64,000 bases of DNA from Stromatinia cepivora. Lineage: Eukaryota; Ascomycota; Leotiomycetes; Helotiales; Sclerotiniaceae. Under the pieces are notes generated by a model, which was not told the DNA's origin, ran no database searches, and was given only the letters and a program-made list of their open reading frames with translations. Position 1 is the first letter of the stretch, and every line of letters starts with the position of its first letter. Below are positions 47,701-60,813 of the stretch, in pieces. The translations under genes were made by a program, and so were the position numbers. Location: assembly GCA_014898415.1 (NCBI GenBank), contig RCTD01000005.1, positions 2,480,001-2,544,000 of the forward strand. The letters are read 5' to 3'.

Positions 47701-49010
47701 TCATGATGATTCGTTCATTTGAAGCATATGCCCCATCTTCTCAATCTATAACATATGAATATTAGCCGGATCCCATTTCATATACCCTCCAGCGTAAAAC
47801 ATACCTTAGTTTTTAAATACCCACCAACTTCTTGACTCCTGATCCCACCAGTTTTCCCCCTCCAAGCCAGAGGAACCATGGCAACTCTCTCCTTGACCAC
47901 TACTTCTCTATTTGGTCCTTCAACCGCTCGTATCTTATCGGGATTATTCGTCAAAAGTTTGATTTCCTCAACTCCCAAGTCTTTCAACATAGCAGTAGCT
48001 AGTCCATAACTTCTAGCATCTGCGGGGTGTCTCAAAAGTAAGTTCGCCTCAACTGTATCTGATCCCAAATCCTGTAAATTATATGCTTTTAATTTCTCTC
48101 CCAATCCAATACCTCTTCCCTCTTGTCGCAAATAAATTATAATTCCACCAGCCGCTTGTCCTGATGAAGTGGGTAAAGACATTAATCTTGCAGCCTCATC
48201 CAATTGCTCACCACAATCACATCTTGCAGACCAAACAGTCTCTCCTGTGTAACATTCCGAATGGATTCTAACCAGTGGCGCTTGCATCTTCTCTTCTTTC
48301 CTTTCTCCGCCCGTAGCCAAATTGGGCATGGTACTTGTAGTACGACCTGGAAATAATCTTCCCGTATATGCTCCCCGTATCAGCCTATCCATCTCCGTTT
48401 CTCCTTCCCGCACAGCATCCAAACTATGACTTCGTATTTGGTTTCCGAATACAATGGCCAAATGTTCTTTATTATCCTCACTGTTTTGGTATAGATGCAA
48501 AAACATTTCCGTCCCCGTGGTTGTAGGAATTCGTGCGCGAACTACACAATTAACCTCCGGCAATGTCTCTAGCAGCTTGGGCTTCTTGGATCCACACCCT
48601 CCAGTTGGTGTAGTCGAGTCTACAGGTACTGATCTCGCAGGGCGATGCGCGAGAGATGTAGGTGTGGATGCGCCGGGCGTGGAAGGAGGTGTAAAGGCGG
48701 GGGAGACGAGGTCGGGCAATGATTCATTGTGATCGGAATCCTGGGATGAAGTTCCAACCGGAGAATCTAATTGAGAGCGTGCAGGAGGATGAGTGAGTGA
48801 AAGATCTGAGATATCGATTTGGTTTAAATCGAGTTCAGATATTGCGCGAGAGACAGGTATTGGGCGAGGCGAATAGAAAGGTGGGAGAGAGGGGACTTCA
48901 TCTAAGGATTCATCAGGCATGTTGCGCCAATGTTGAGGACGAGTAGATGACGATGTCGCGTTAAGGTCTGGCATTTTTGGTTGTATGGTTACTTTTGAAG
49001 ATAGTAACAA
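47701..49010 (-). CDS. RIB1: GTP cyclohydrolase II (first step of riboflavin synthesis)
   Basis: Two exons, 49010-47805 and 47745-47701, with a 59-nt intron, give 416 residues (404 from the second [13 protein letters not shown], at 48974). Domain signatures are complete: [20 protein letters not shown] with the three zinc Cys, then [20 protein letters not shown], the [18 protein letters not shown] stretch and [14 protein letters not shown]. The enzyme opens GTP to 2,5-diamino-6-ribosylamino-pyrimidinone phosphate, formate and pyrophosphate. The first ~130 residues are a Ser/Pro-rich extension found in fungal forms and absent from bacterial ones. A tiny last exon adds [14 protein letters not shown], in line with the KTK-EKMGH ending of fungal homologues; without it the frame would end seven residues after the donor. 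Confidence 0.95.
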
Positions 49011-49646
49011 TCATCAATATGAGAGGACTAACGGGAAAAAGAGGTAAGTCTTATGATTATTGCTGTGGGTATGGTTGTTGGTTGTATAGTGATTACCAGA
49101 TGAAGTGAGTGATGGGATGGAAAGGTAATAAAAGTTCCGACACCCCGAGGTCGGGTCCTGTAATCATATCATTGATAAAATTATGGGGCCTGGGCTGGCT
49201 TGCTTACAATATACCTACTGCAGGCTGATTACTTCATATTAATTCGAATAGTAGAATAGTACCTAAGAAAATAACTATTATATACCTAGGTATAGTATTT
49301 AAAAGTTGATTCTATCTTCTGATTTAATTTCGAATGTATAATTTAGTCAGTTTGGTGAATATGTTGCAATTTTATCTATTGTCATTTTCATCATTTCTCC
49401 CTCCTTGATGGTCCGGATTCAAACGAGTGTTATCCGAGACATGTCCCCGGGGATATAATTGCCAATTCTGAAGGGATTCCGATGTGCCGCAAACTCTATA
49501 CACAATTCCTGGATTGCTGTGGCAATACATAACAGAATAGACGTTTAGCATTTTACTGGGGCTTGCTCTCCCTGAGTCTCATTCTATCAAGGTGTATTAG
49601 TCGTTCGCACCATCATTTACACTTTCATTCGCAGCCCTCCAGGCTT
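49011..49646. other. Intergenic region, no gene seen
   Basis: Promoter of RIB1 and 3' region of the permease gene. Contains TACCTAGGTA at about 49283-49292, one of many ACCTAG-type motifs in this window. Confidence 0.5.
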
Positions 49647-51567
49647 CTAATCTGAGCTCTTTACACCGTCATGTAAATCAACCTTCCCATCCATTTCCGC
49701 TCTCTCTAAAGCGCCAGGCTCTTCAGGATTGATACCCAAGCGTGCTGCAGCCTCGATCTCGACCATGGGTCCTACAAACCATTTCCTAGCCCATACCACC
49801 CATGCTCCGCAGGCGCCAATTGCAATGATCCCCACAGCCACCACGGTGTAGTTTACAGTCTGACTCGTCACCGGATTTGTTGTAGGAAGACAAAATATCA
49901 CAGTGATAAAGCCGATCCAGGATACAGAAATGAAAGCAACGGGTCTCGAGAAAATTCCGAGGTTAAATGGACCCTTCCTAGCATTGAACTCCTTTGAATA
50001 AATAAGGCCGATGAGGATAGGGGTACCGTATGAGATGTACAAACCAATAGTAGCTATGCTAGTCGCCGCAGCAAAAGCTACACTGGAACCCAAAGAAGGA
50101 AGTGCTAGACAGAAGGCCAGAGTTGCTGCAAGCCAAACGGTTCGGATGGGAGATTGGAAGCGGTCATCGACCTTGTGAAAGAATTCCGGCTATTGGTGGT
50201 GTCAATACCTGGGAAGAAGAAGTCTGGAATGGAAAGAGAAACTTACAATCCCACCATCTCTGGCAAAGGCAAACATCATTCTCGAATTTGAAGTCATCGA
50301 AAAAAGCCCACAATGCCAGACACAAATCATAATTAAACACATGAGCACCACCGCCCCATCCGTTCCGAACACATCCACAAAAATTTGAATAACTGGTTGA
50401 CCATAATCACTCGCAATTGTATTATCAAAATCTTGGATGCTAAATAAAAAGCTCAAAATAACGAAGAATCCAAAAAGGGCCGAAAATCCAACGGAAGAAA
50501 TAACGCCAATAGGTGCACTCCAGGATGCATTTCGAGTTTCCTCAGACAAGTGGGCGGAGGCATCGAAACCAGTGAGTGTGTATTGAGCCATGAGAACACC
50601 ACAGCAAGCCACATACGCTGGGGATGCCCTAACGCTCCATCCAGGACTTGGATCTACACCAGTCCCATCGTAGAATTTGGCGAAAACAAACTTTGCGCTT
50701 TGATGCGTAGGGGCTTTCGCGAGAACCGCAATAGCTATTGCAGTTACGCCTAAAGAATGAAGTGCGATAGATGTATTGTTTAGATATCTCAACACGTGAA
50801 CACCAAAGGTATTGACGATACCATGAGAGATGAGGACAGCTGCATAGATACCGATTGTTCTTGGGGCACTAGGAACATATGATGATTTTATTGTTGCAGT
50901 TGTCGAGATGAGACCTGCGAGGCCGAAGCTGATTCCAGTAGTGACAGCAACTTGACCAAGGAAGTTGAACCAACCAGTAATCCAACTCGCAAAAGCCGAA
51001 TGATTTCTCGGAGCAAGAAGCGCTGCCCAGTAATAAGGTCCTCCAGCTGTAGGTATAGCAGAAACAATTTCTGCCATGCTCAGAGCAATCGTAAAAGTGA
51101 ACACGGATACAATGATCCATCCAACAGACATGACTAAATTTGTTAGGAAAACTATACTTTCAAGAGAGAATAGGAGCATATACAAACCTCCAGGACCACC
51201 AGTGATCAAGCCATAGGAAAATAGTGTCGTTATTCCAGTGATGACTGACTGAAGTGGGATTAGCAAGTCTTTCTATTCACGGCACCCGTGATTTGCAGCA
51301 TGGTTGATGCTTCCCACAAGCAGGCCTGATAAAAGCTCCGCAAGGTGGTATTGATTTCATAGTGTCCTATATCAGAGTCCCGGTTAAAAGTCCAGACAAA
51401 TAACTCACAATAATACTAAAAGAAATCCCAAAATTGTGCATCAAACCCCAGTCTCTCCTCAATTCCTGTTTGTATCCAAACTCCGCCAATTCCTGTTCAT
51501 CATGTTGTTCTACCCGGGAGACTTTGGAAGCATGCCTTCCAATGGGGAATTCTGGATCAACTTCCAT
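49647..51567 (-). CDS. Amino-acid/GABA permease (APC superfamily, UGA4-like)
   Basis: Four exons, 51567-51409, 51248-51188, 51133-50247 and 50189-49647, give 549 residues. Start MEVDPEFPIGRHASKVSRVE, then the APC opening ELRRDWGLMHNFGISFSII-SVITGITTLFSYGLITGGPG, VMSVGWIIVSVFTFTIALSM, AEIVSAIPTAGGPYYWAALL and FDASAHLSEETRNASWSAPI, typical of fungal GABA/choline/polyamine carriers. About 12 helices; the end is hydrophilic (LERAEMDGKVDLHDGVKSSD). It should import small amino acids or choline at the plasma membrane or vacuole. Intron 2 is 54 nt, a multiple of three without a stop, so its retention would add 18 residues after GGPG. Substrate not determined. Confidence 0.92.
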
Positions 51568-52183
51568 TCTCTTCAAATGCTCGTAGATGTAAAAAACAGT
51601 AGTAAAAAGATTCGGTTTTTTTCGATACTTCGATACTTCGATGAGTGAATGACTGTCATACAAAAATCTAGGTGTAATTCTAGACGGCATCGCCGAGTTC
51701 TTATGCACCTGTCAGCATTATAGCTTGGCTGATTGTGACTCTGTTAGCCTCTCGATAAGAAGATCTGGTTAATTCATGAGAGTGAATCATGATTGGTCAA
51801 TTTTGGGGGAGGAGTGAATTTGGCGATTAGGAAAATGAAGTTAAGCCTGTAAGCCCCCAGCCACAAGAAATGATCCAAGCTCAAGATTAAGAGTCTTGGC
51901 TAATGGTATCGGCATGAAGGAATGGATACATTTTGTCTGCTAGATAAAAGAGATAAAGTCGAATGGTTGAGATTGCAATGAAGATTAAGAAAGCGTTAAG
52001 CTCGAAGTTCAGGTGGGAATTCCTCACGAGCCATGCAATAGGTCGGATCAAATTGCCTCAGGAGGAATGGCCTCATGGTTCCAGATATCGGGAAGAAATT
52101 TCAAATATGAAAAGAAAAGGCCTTATCCCATTCATGAAGTCGTTACTTGATAGAAATTATAAATCCAACCCCTCAATTAAGCT

Positions 52184-53596
52184 TTAGAGCTTCTCCTTTC
52201 CGTCTGCATCTTCCTTGCCTTGCAATTCACAGAATGCCTTGAATGTGGTGAAATCTTCATCCCCGGCTTCAAGTATCACCTCTGCTGTAGCTCCAACAAA
52301 GTAGATATATCCAGGTTTAACTTCCTCGACCTTGGGTCCGACACTAATCTTACCATTTCCAGTCGTGCAGATGAAAATGCTAGGACCAGTAATTTGTTCG
52401 AATGTTGCTTTTGCTCCTTTCTTTTTTAGGTCAGTTTTTACTACACTGAACTCTGCAATGGGTGGGTCGTAAAGTATGGCTGATGATCCAGAAGAGTAGG
52501 CGGTGGCATTGAGAGTGGCATATGGATAATCCACTGGTTCCATCTTTTGTTCCGAGATTGGAGCATATGAATAAGTCAACATCGAAGTTAAAGTATCAAT
52601 GTCTTTGAACTTTGGTGTGAAACCAGCTCGGACTACATTGTCGGATGCAGCCATGCATTCGATAATGTCGCCGCTCAAGTATGCATGAATGTCATCTGCC
52701 TTTAAGAACATTGCTTCTCCGACTTCTAGTTTGACGTAGTTCAAAAAGAATTGAACGAATAATCCAATGTCTCCTGGAAATTGTTTGTTTAACCTGATGA
52801 CAAGATCCGCCAATTCCTTTCCTTCATCTGATGGACCTCCACCTCCGGCGAAATTCTCCCCCTCTTCTTCTGCCGCAGCAACCAATTCCTCACTAACTTT
52901 CTCAACATCTTCTTTCTTCGCATTCATTAAAGCCGTGAAAACTTTTTGTAGTGCTTTCTTGTTCTTTTCCTCATCCTCTTGTTTGTCAGACGTTTCCTGT
53001 CCCTTGATCGCGGACTGAAAGTCTTCCGCTTCGGACTCTCCAACTAACTTCTTCAGAGATGGAACGGTTGAGAGGAAATGTGAGATTTCTGCAAGAGGTC
53101 TAAATCCGCAGAGTCCATCGAAAGGCGTGATGGCAATTGTCATTTCCGGTTTGTGATTATCATCTGGGTAATTTTTGCTGTCCTTCTGATGCAATTGTTC
53201 CGCGAGTTTCTTATTGGGATGCGCTTGAATGCTCAGGGCTTTTCCGATTGAGAGGACTTTGAAGAGAAATGGTAGTTTATCACCAAATTTTTCACTGACA
53301 TCTTTGGATAGGAGGGCTTGGTTATCTTGAACGAGATCGAGGAGTGTTCTTTTTGTGGTGAGATCCTTGGAAGGGTTTGAAGGGTGCGTTCCCATCCACA
53401 ACTATGAAGAATGAGTATGAAGCTTTGCAAAGAAATATGAAGAACCACTTACTTCAGCATATGGCTTATCTTCCTGAATAGAAAAGTCATCGACAGGTGT
53501 AGCAGCAGCGAACTTTGCGGCTGCTGAATCACTCCCTACCTTTCCCCAATCATAGCTGTTCACTCCGCATTGAAGCCTAATTAATGGAACTTGCAT
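52184..53596 (-). CDS. PMI40: Mannose-6-phosphate isomerase (type I phosphomannose isomerase)
   Basis: Two exons, 53596-53453 and 53401-52184, with a 51-nt phase-0 intron, give 453 residues. Type I signatures are present: start [38 protein letters not shown], then ISIGK-type [20 protein letters not shown] and [20 protein letters not shown] with the zinc ligands Gln, His and Glu, and [20 protein letters not shown] plus [20 protein letters not shown] (further zinc His and catalytic Arg region). The enzyme links fructose-6-phosphate to mannose-6-phosphate and so to GDP-mannose for cell wall and glycoproteins. A charged Glu/Lys-rich insertion (about residues 195-245, [15 protein letters not shown] and [19 protein letters not shown]) is longer than in bacteria. 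Essential housekeeping gene. Confidence 0.96.
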
Positions 53597-54761
53597 TTTA
53601 ACTGTTGACTTTTGACTATTGACTGTTGAATGGGTAATGTGTGTGGAATGTTTGCTTCACTGAGTGAAAAATATTGGTCAAACGGTATTTTCGTTACTTC
53701 GTTCCGATAATTGATAGAAAGGAAGATGATGTATTCACTACCTAGTAGGTACTGTACTGGGCCAATGTAGGTAGCTTTCAACCCCGCGCACTAGGTTATA
53801 AATTGATGATCATTTTTTAGTAAATCGACCAATGAAATATCATAATTGACGAGGCTGAAATAAAGATTGGCTTTGGAGTATTCCGTAGGTAAGGCTTACC
53901 TAGTAGTTTTCCTACCCCCAAAACGTCACTGTCTTATTCAAGGTTTGTCTACCTAGTACCTATTTACCTACCTTCGTTCTACCATTAGAGCATTCAGAGA
54001 GTCGACTAATTGTTTTCTATCAATTACCCTCAACCAACCAGAGTTGCATCCTTTCATTTTATCTACCAGTGCCTACGATCGATGAATGAATGTTTCATAC
54101 CTAGGTGCCGGTATACTTATTCAACAATTGAACTATTAGGGTACTTAGCTACCCAGGTATAATCATTCTACGAAGTAGCCTTATTATTCCTCAATATCCC
54201 TCATCCTCTTCATTTACCTACTCCGTACAGAGGTGCCTACTAGGTAATAATAAATATATCTACTATCTGTGCCTATCAACCCATCTACCTCATCTATAGC
54301 CACCTGCAAACTATCAACTCCACCCTGAAATCCCCCAGAACTACATACCTACTACCTAGTAGTATTATCCTTCCCATACACAAGCCATTTTCCTGCCATC
54401 TACATTATTTTATAATACTTTTCCTCCTTCATTTCACCCCTCCTGTGGGTGTGTTTTATCTTGTTATAATCAACTTTTATTAAATTCAATTGTCATTTGT
54501 AGCCTCAATTACACATACGGAGGGTACATCATCAGACGCTCGACTTATTCCTCATTTGAAGTAGGTGCGGGTCAAAATACCCACAACCCAAGTAAGTCGC
54601 CGCGATCAGCTCTCATGATTTATCTGGTCTTTAAAAAAAAGTCAAATTAATATTCCCAAGTCGGGTTGAAATGTTTATATTTATTTCCTAACTTTCATTC
54701 TCCCGGTACAATCCCGGTATATTGTTATCTACTTTTAAAAAAAAGTTCCCATTGCTAAAAT
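53597..54761. other. Divergent promoter region rich in ACCTAG/TAGGT motifs
   Basis: The region between two divergent genes. It holds many copies of TACCTA, CCTAGTAG and TAGGTA (for example 53737-53752, 53896-53907, 53951-53962, 54098-54106, 54237-54247 and 54349-54362). No gene seen. It serves as the promoter of both the isomerase and SGF29. Confidence 0.5.
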
Positions 54762-55840
54762 ATGTCTAAACCTAGAGGGCCGTCTCTGATAAAGGAACTC
54801 GAAAACTCCGAGGGGTTCAATAAGAATATGTCCTCCGCCTCTACTGCTGGTCGACGGCAAGCTCGCGGTGGAGCTCGTTCGGGTACACATGAGAGAGGGG
54901 AAGAAGCAGCCTTATGGACTGAGATCACTCAAGCTCTAGCGAAGATCAGAGCCGAAGAGAAGACATTCGAAGCAGATATTCCGGATGCTATCATTAATAG
55001 AGAATCCATCATAGCCGATCAATTGAATCATGGAATAAGTGAGTATACAGTCTAGCCGCAGTGAGGACGGGTGTTGATAAAATCCAAGGCCCTGCTATCG
55101 TCGCAATAGATGAGCTCAGCAAGTACATTCGAGACGGCGTGAAGTTTTCGGAGTCTACAGCGGCAGCTATACGGCAAACTGTGGAAAAGATCTCAATACT
55201 TTTAGCTTTGATTAAAGGTAACGAAGCAGAGCGAGGCTCTAATTCACGGGAATCTCATGGAAGATCTAGTGTTACCGACGATGTGGGATCTATGGACTCC
55301 CCTGTACCTTCTCCAGCGGAAAATAAACATGTTCGAAAGATGGGAAATGGCAGAACCAGCAGTTTACCACCCAAGGGAAAAGATACCCCGAGAAAATACG
55401 ACAACGGAGAGCCTACTACGAGTACGAGTAGTACAAAGAAGATTGAATTTTCCAAGGGACAGGAAGTGGCATTCAGACCCAAACCCGAGTTCCCAACTAC
55501 GGAAACGGATTGGATTCAGGGAAAAGTTACAAAGGTGATTGGGGAAGGCAAAAGCCGAAGATATAAAGTTGAAGACGTCGCTCCTGACGAAGGGAAGCAA
55601 CCTAAGGATTTCCTCACCTCAGCATCTTCTATGTGTCCCATTCCACCAGATGACGCTATCCTTGGCCCCTACGACGTTGGGAAGCGCGTCCTCGCTCTTT
55701 ATCCCGAGACAACGACATTTTACCGAGCGGAAGTCAAAGCAATGCTTGATGATGGTAATAGAGTTAGATTAATCTTTGATGGAGATGAGGATTCTACGAA
55801 GGAAGTTGAACGACGGTTTGTCCTTGATCATTCGGGGTAA
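54762..55840 (+). CDS. SGF29: SAGA complex subunit SGF29 (tandem Tudor)
   Basis: Two exons, 54762-55038 and 55110-55840, joined by a 71-nt phase-1 intron, give 335 residues. The N-terminal half is helical (EEAALWTEITQALAKIRAEE; then TAAAIRQTVEKISILLALIK), followed by a Ser/Thr linker. From about residue 195 the SGF29 tandem Tudor domain follows: FSKGQEVAFRPKPEFPTTET, WIQGKVTKVIGEGKSRRYKV and the hallmark VLALYPETTTFYRAEV with VRLIFDGDEDSTKEV and ERRFVLDH. SGF29 reads H3K4me2/3 and helps recruit the SAGA histone acetyltransferase. A second acceptor (GCAG at 55061) is also in phase but would make a 23-nt intron, shorter than fungal introns normally are; it would add 16 residues (MRTGVDKIQGPAIVAID). 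Confidence 0.88.
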
Positions 55841-56840
55841 AATGGGTGGGAGTAATAAATGTCTCAAGGCCCTGGTGGCACTGGTGGTTAACCTGGCGTT
55901 CCTTCCTCCCTTCCTTCTTCCCTTCCCTTCATCGATGGATCTCTCTTGGTACAGGAGCATTGGAATAAGGATACCCCACAAAGCGTTTGGCCTTTTATAT
56001 TTATATGGGGGATAGATGGAGTTTGGTGTGGTTATATAATTAGTTCTCAGCGGATCTGGTGTACAGGGCACAAGCCTACTCGCATTTAGGAGTATTCTTT
56101 TTGAATTATGGAGAAGGTGACTCGAAATTGTTACACATCGTACCTGTGAGCACAGAGGTACATGAGCGGTTAGAGTTTATATACCCCGTAAAATATAAAT
56201 ACAAATTTCAATAATTTCAATATCTCATAATTCGGAAAGGACCGAAACTGTGCCCCTCATGATCATCCAGATGGTTGAGATATCCGGTACACAATTTTAA
56301 GGTATTATTCGAATAACGTCAACTCCAATATAACACTATACAATCTCAAGATTAAATAAGATACTAGGTAATAGGTAATAGGTGATGAAGGAAAAAGTTT
56401 AAGAATGTTGACAAGGCATTCCCAAGTGCTCAGGTGCTTCAGTGCCACGGTGGGTGCGACAGTGCGAGAGTAATATACTTGTAATTTATATCATTTCTTT
56501 ATCAGTAACCTTAAATTTGGACTAGGTAATACCTAACTACTTGTACTTCTAAAGGTTTGTTTCATCTCATAATAATATCCGAAGGTTTGGCCTGCGAATT
56601 TCAAGGCACAGAGAAAGGGAAAGGAAGGAAGATAGAAAGAGAGAAAGAGAGAAAGAGAGAAAGATAGAAATTAAATGTTTAATGGTATTCAAGGCTGGCG
56701 CGGATGAATTAGATATTAAATTCATATTTCTTTCATAGGTTATCTACCTCGTAATGAAATTTAGTTGATTACTTAAGACAATCCGAGCACTCAAATTTCC
56801 CCTGAAATGAAACAAAATGGACTTCCAGTAACTCAAGGTT

Positions 56841-56935
56841 GATGGGATGAAGATGGATGAAGAAGATGGATGAAGAAGATGGATGAAGAAGATGGATGAA
56901 GATGGATGAAGATGGATGAGGATGGATGAGGATGA
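56841..56935. repeat. GATGGATGAAGA minisatellite
   Basis: About 95 bp of tandem GATGGATGAAGA-type units, first 12 bp long and then shortened to 9-bp units, the last two with GAGGAT. It is open in reverse frames as Ser/Ile/His/Pro repeats, which I treat as artefact. Confidence 0.9.
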
Positions 56936-57075
56936 AACTGGCTGCAACTTGGGCAACTCTAGCACTACTTTCTCCCATTAAACAATTATTTTCAAGGTCC
57001 ACAGTCCTTGTGTAAATCGTAATTTACCAAATCAAGATCCCAAGAAGATCCCAAGAAGATAGATACCCTATCACG

Positions 57076-57150
57076 CCTACCTACCTACCACTCCTACTCC
57101 TACCTACCTACCACTCCTACCTACCTACCACTCCTACTCCTACCTACCTA
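57076..57150. repeat. CCTAC/CTACC tandem repeat
   Basis: About 75 bp made of CCTACCTACCTACCACTCCTA-like units in three variable copies, ending in CCTAGATAA. It carries the same CTACCTA core that is scattered over intergenic regions of the window. Confidence 0.85.
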
Positions 57151-57560
57151 GATAATCTTCGTTTTAATACTATTCGGATAACAGTGAAAGTGAACAACGA
57201 ACAACCTCAATTTATGTATGATCTTTTAATTTGCATCCTCCTATTTCTACTAGGTATAGGTAATCTTATAGTCTCTCCTTTCAATCAAGATAATCTAGGT
57301 ACGAAAGCAATTTAGCGATTAATACTACTTATTAGGCGCTTCTTACTTACTCCGTACTATTACGCGACTTCCTCCCAGTAGTGAGAGACGAACGCCTACA
57401 CCATCAACAATAATCGTTTCAGCCTCGTCTTCTAATCAAAAACTATCTAATACCATCTCTCTCTATTGATTTCCATTTCATTTGATTTTATTTGATCTGG
57501 TTTGATCTGATCTGCTCTCTCCGATTCTTTCTAAACTCTAGACATTTATCCTCTTGTTAA

Positions 57561-58510
<950 letters not shown>

Positions 58511-59477
58511 TAGCTCCAATCTACTTTCTCGACAACAAACTCACGATCGAATTTCCTCAATCAATCCGTCTCTGTCGCCGCAATGTACCTCAGACTGCAC
58601 GATATATCCGTCCCCTACGAATATAATTCCTCTACGAAACATACATAAAATAATTGGCTACTAGTAGCATTTGGTATCAATTCCCTCAAGTCGCATCTAC
58701 TCATTCACAACCTTCAATTTCGTAACGGCTCTTATTATTGTCCCCTCGTCATTTCCACGAGCGTATCTGTCGTTTAAATCTCCTCGTCTCATCTTCCAAT
58801 GTACGGAATACCTCCCATCTCTCTTTCTTTATTTTTGTTGACTTGCGCATGCAATACATGCGCACGTATTGCGTTGTTTATTTTGGGTGGTGAGGTTGTT
58901 TATATTTACGTTACCTACGGCGGCGGCGATGGCATGGCAGCGATACCAAGAGTTTCCCTTTATCTTTTTAATTCACTATTGTTTCTTTCTTGTTTCTTCC
59001 ATCAGGTGGCGAGATGTGGACAGGCAGGATGGTGTGAGGCACCTACATAAGAAAAGGGGAAACTGGAGTGAAAGAAGGAAAGGGAAACACGAAGGTTGTT
59101 AATACATAGCGAGTGGCGTAGGAACAGAATCAGAAGATATGAACGGAGCAGAACTGGGAGATGGAAAAAAAGATGGAAGAGACCACCACCTCCATACAAA
59201 AACGAGAGCTTTGTAATTATAGTTACAGTGCAGTCGCCGATTTTGCATTTGGCACCCCAACTTTCAATCGTGTTTGTGGTCAAGGGAATGTGAAGTATGG
59301 TCACAATTTCCGGTGTTCTTGTCACTGTGGATGTATTTTTTCCTCTAGGTCTATGCTGCAGATATATCCTTTATAAACGCCTCGCATTCGAACTCCATGT
59401 GTGGCCCCAAGGCCATACCAGCACCCCATTTTCCAATCCCTTCGTATCTATTCTATATGCAATCAATGATTGAGCAA
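58511..59477. other. Intergenic region, no gene seen
   Basis: 3' region of the Arf6 gene and of the convergent unknown gene. Frames here are short and overlapping, without motifs. Confidence 0.5.
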
Positions 59478-60239
59478 TTAAAATCCACAAGAAAATCCAC
59501 AAGGACCCTTACATCTAAAAAGTGGCATCGTCACTCCACTTGCATCTGCCAAAATGGTGCCCCCAAATCTTTCACCACCAAATGACCAGGACTTTGCCCA
59601 TCCTAAACCGCTATTTCTTTTTCGCGCTCTTTCTTGCTCTTTGGCTTTTTCTTTCTGTTCTTTTGCTTGCTGTCGCTTGGCTGATTCGCGTTCTTGCCAG
59701 GATTGGGTTGGCTTTTCGTTGTTGGGATTCCTGGAGCGTCGGGCTTTCCTTTTCTTCTCTTTCTTTGAGTGGTCTTCGGGGTCGAGAAATGGGTTGGTTC
59801 TGTTTGCTCCGTCGTTGCAGGGTAAATCGGAGCTGTGATCGCTGTAATCATAGTCATCGTTAATTTCGAGGCTATCACCATCGTTGTTGTTGGTGCCGAA
59901 GAATGAAAAGGTAGGGAAAGAAAAGCGCTTTCTTTGTCTTCCAGTCGTAGGCTCCTTGGTGTTCTCGGAGGCATCATAGATATTGTCAATGCTACTGGTG
60001 GGCGTATACGTATTGTGATTTGTTGCAAAGAAAGTACCGGATGTGCGTGGAGGGGAGCTGGGTTGTTGGGGTTGTGGTTTTACGGTTTCGTTGCCTTTGG
60101 GTTGATTAGAAGTGGAGAATGGAAATGACCATCGGGATCGTTGGTTTTGCTCGGCTTTTTTTGCTTCTGTCTCGTCGTGGATGGGGTTGTAGCGAGCGTG
60201 AGAAGATGACGTGCGAGTGAAGAGGTAGGGTCGACGCAT
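59478..60239 (-). CDS. Hypothetical charged protein
   Basis: A single frame of 253 codons starting MRRPYLFTRTSSSHARYNPI. I do not recognise a family. It is mostly disordered: a Gln/Pro/Ser-rich middle (QPQQPSSPPRTSGTFFATNH), an acidic patch (LEINDDYDYSDHSSDLP), then a Lys/Arg/Glu-rich region predicted to be one long helix or coiled coil (SWQERESAKRQQAKEQKEKA). The end (LFRCKGPCGFSCGF) has three Cys, or may be intron or 3' sequence if a short last exon was missed. Its upstream neighbour region with the kinase gene is 574 bp. Length and composition argue against a chance frame, but function is unknown. Confidence 0.6.
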   Translation of the reverse strand: MRRPYLFTRTSSSHARYNPIHDETEAKKAEQNQRSRWSFPFSTSNQPKGNETVKPQPQQPSSPPRTSGTFFATNHNTYTPTSSIDNIYDASENTKEPTTGRQRKRFSFPTFSFFGTNNNDGDSLEINDDYDYSDHSSDLPCNDGANRTNPFLDPEDHSKKEKKRKARRSRNPNNEKPTQSWQERESAKRQQAKEQKEKAKEQERARKRNSGLGWAKSWSFGGERFGGTILADASGVTMPLFRCKGPCGFSCGF

Positions 60240-60813
60240 TTCGACGGCTTAGGATATATATTGTAAGAGACAAAGGCAGAGTGGGATTCCTGAACTGTCA
60301 GCCCATCAACTGACCGTCAGGAAGTTGTGGATAACCAGGATGGCCGCTTAAAACCGTTTTGTGATTCATCAAAATCGGCAGCTCTCACAAGTGACGGCCC
60401 TTTAGGACAATTTCAATCTCAATTGACCTAAATCCGAGATACAATAGGGAAAGAATAAGGCGAATGAGTGTTGGACTGGAGGAACGAAGAAGGCTCATGT
60501 ATGCCGCATTTATTCATTCAGCACTGATGCCCAAATTATGCCCCTCATCATCGTCATCATATTATATGATCATCGAAACAAAAATTCGAAGGTTGTGCAG
60601 CCATTATGCTAAGTTTTCGAAACCTAGTTCCGGTATCAGTTACTATATCCATTCATGCTAATGAATTGCTCGCCTGGGAATCCCTCCTAAAATTGCTAGC
60701 AAAGTCGACAACCCGCATTGTGGCTGTGCAGCTTTTCTGCGGCTTTCCTAGCCAATTCATTATTTATACTTTTGAAATTCATATTCTGCATAATTTCGAT
60801 GACGGCCTGAATT
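60240..60813. other. Intergenic region, no gene seen
   Basis: Promoter side of the charged protein gene and 3' region of the CDK8 gene; both genes lie on the minus strand. Confidence 0.5.

Noticed and set aside
56744..57002. Minus-strand frames rich in Ser, Ile, His and Pro
   Set aside because: Artefacts of the GATGGATGAAGA minisatellite.
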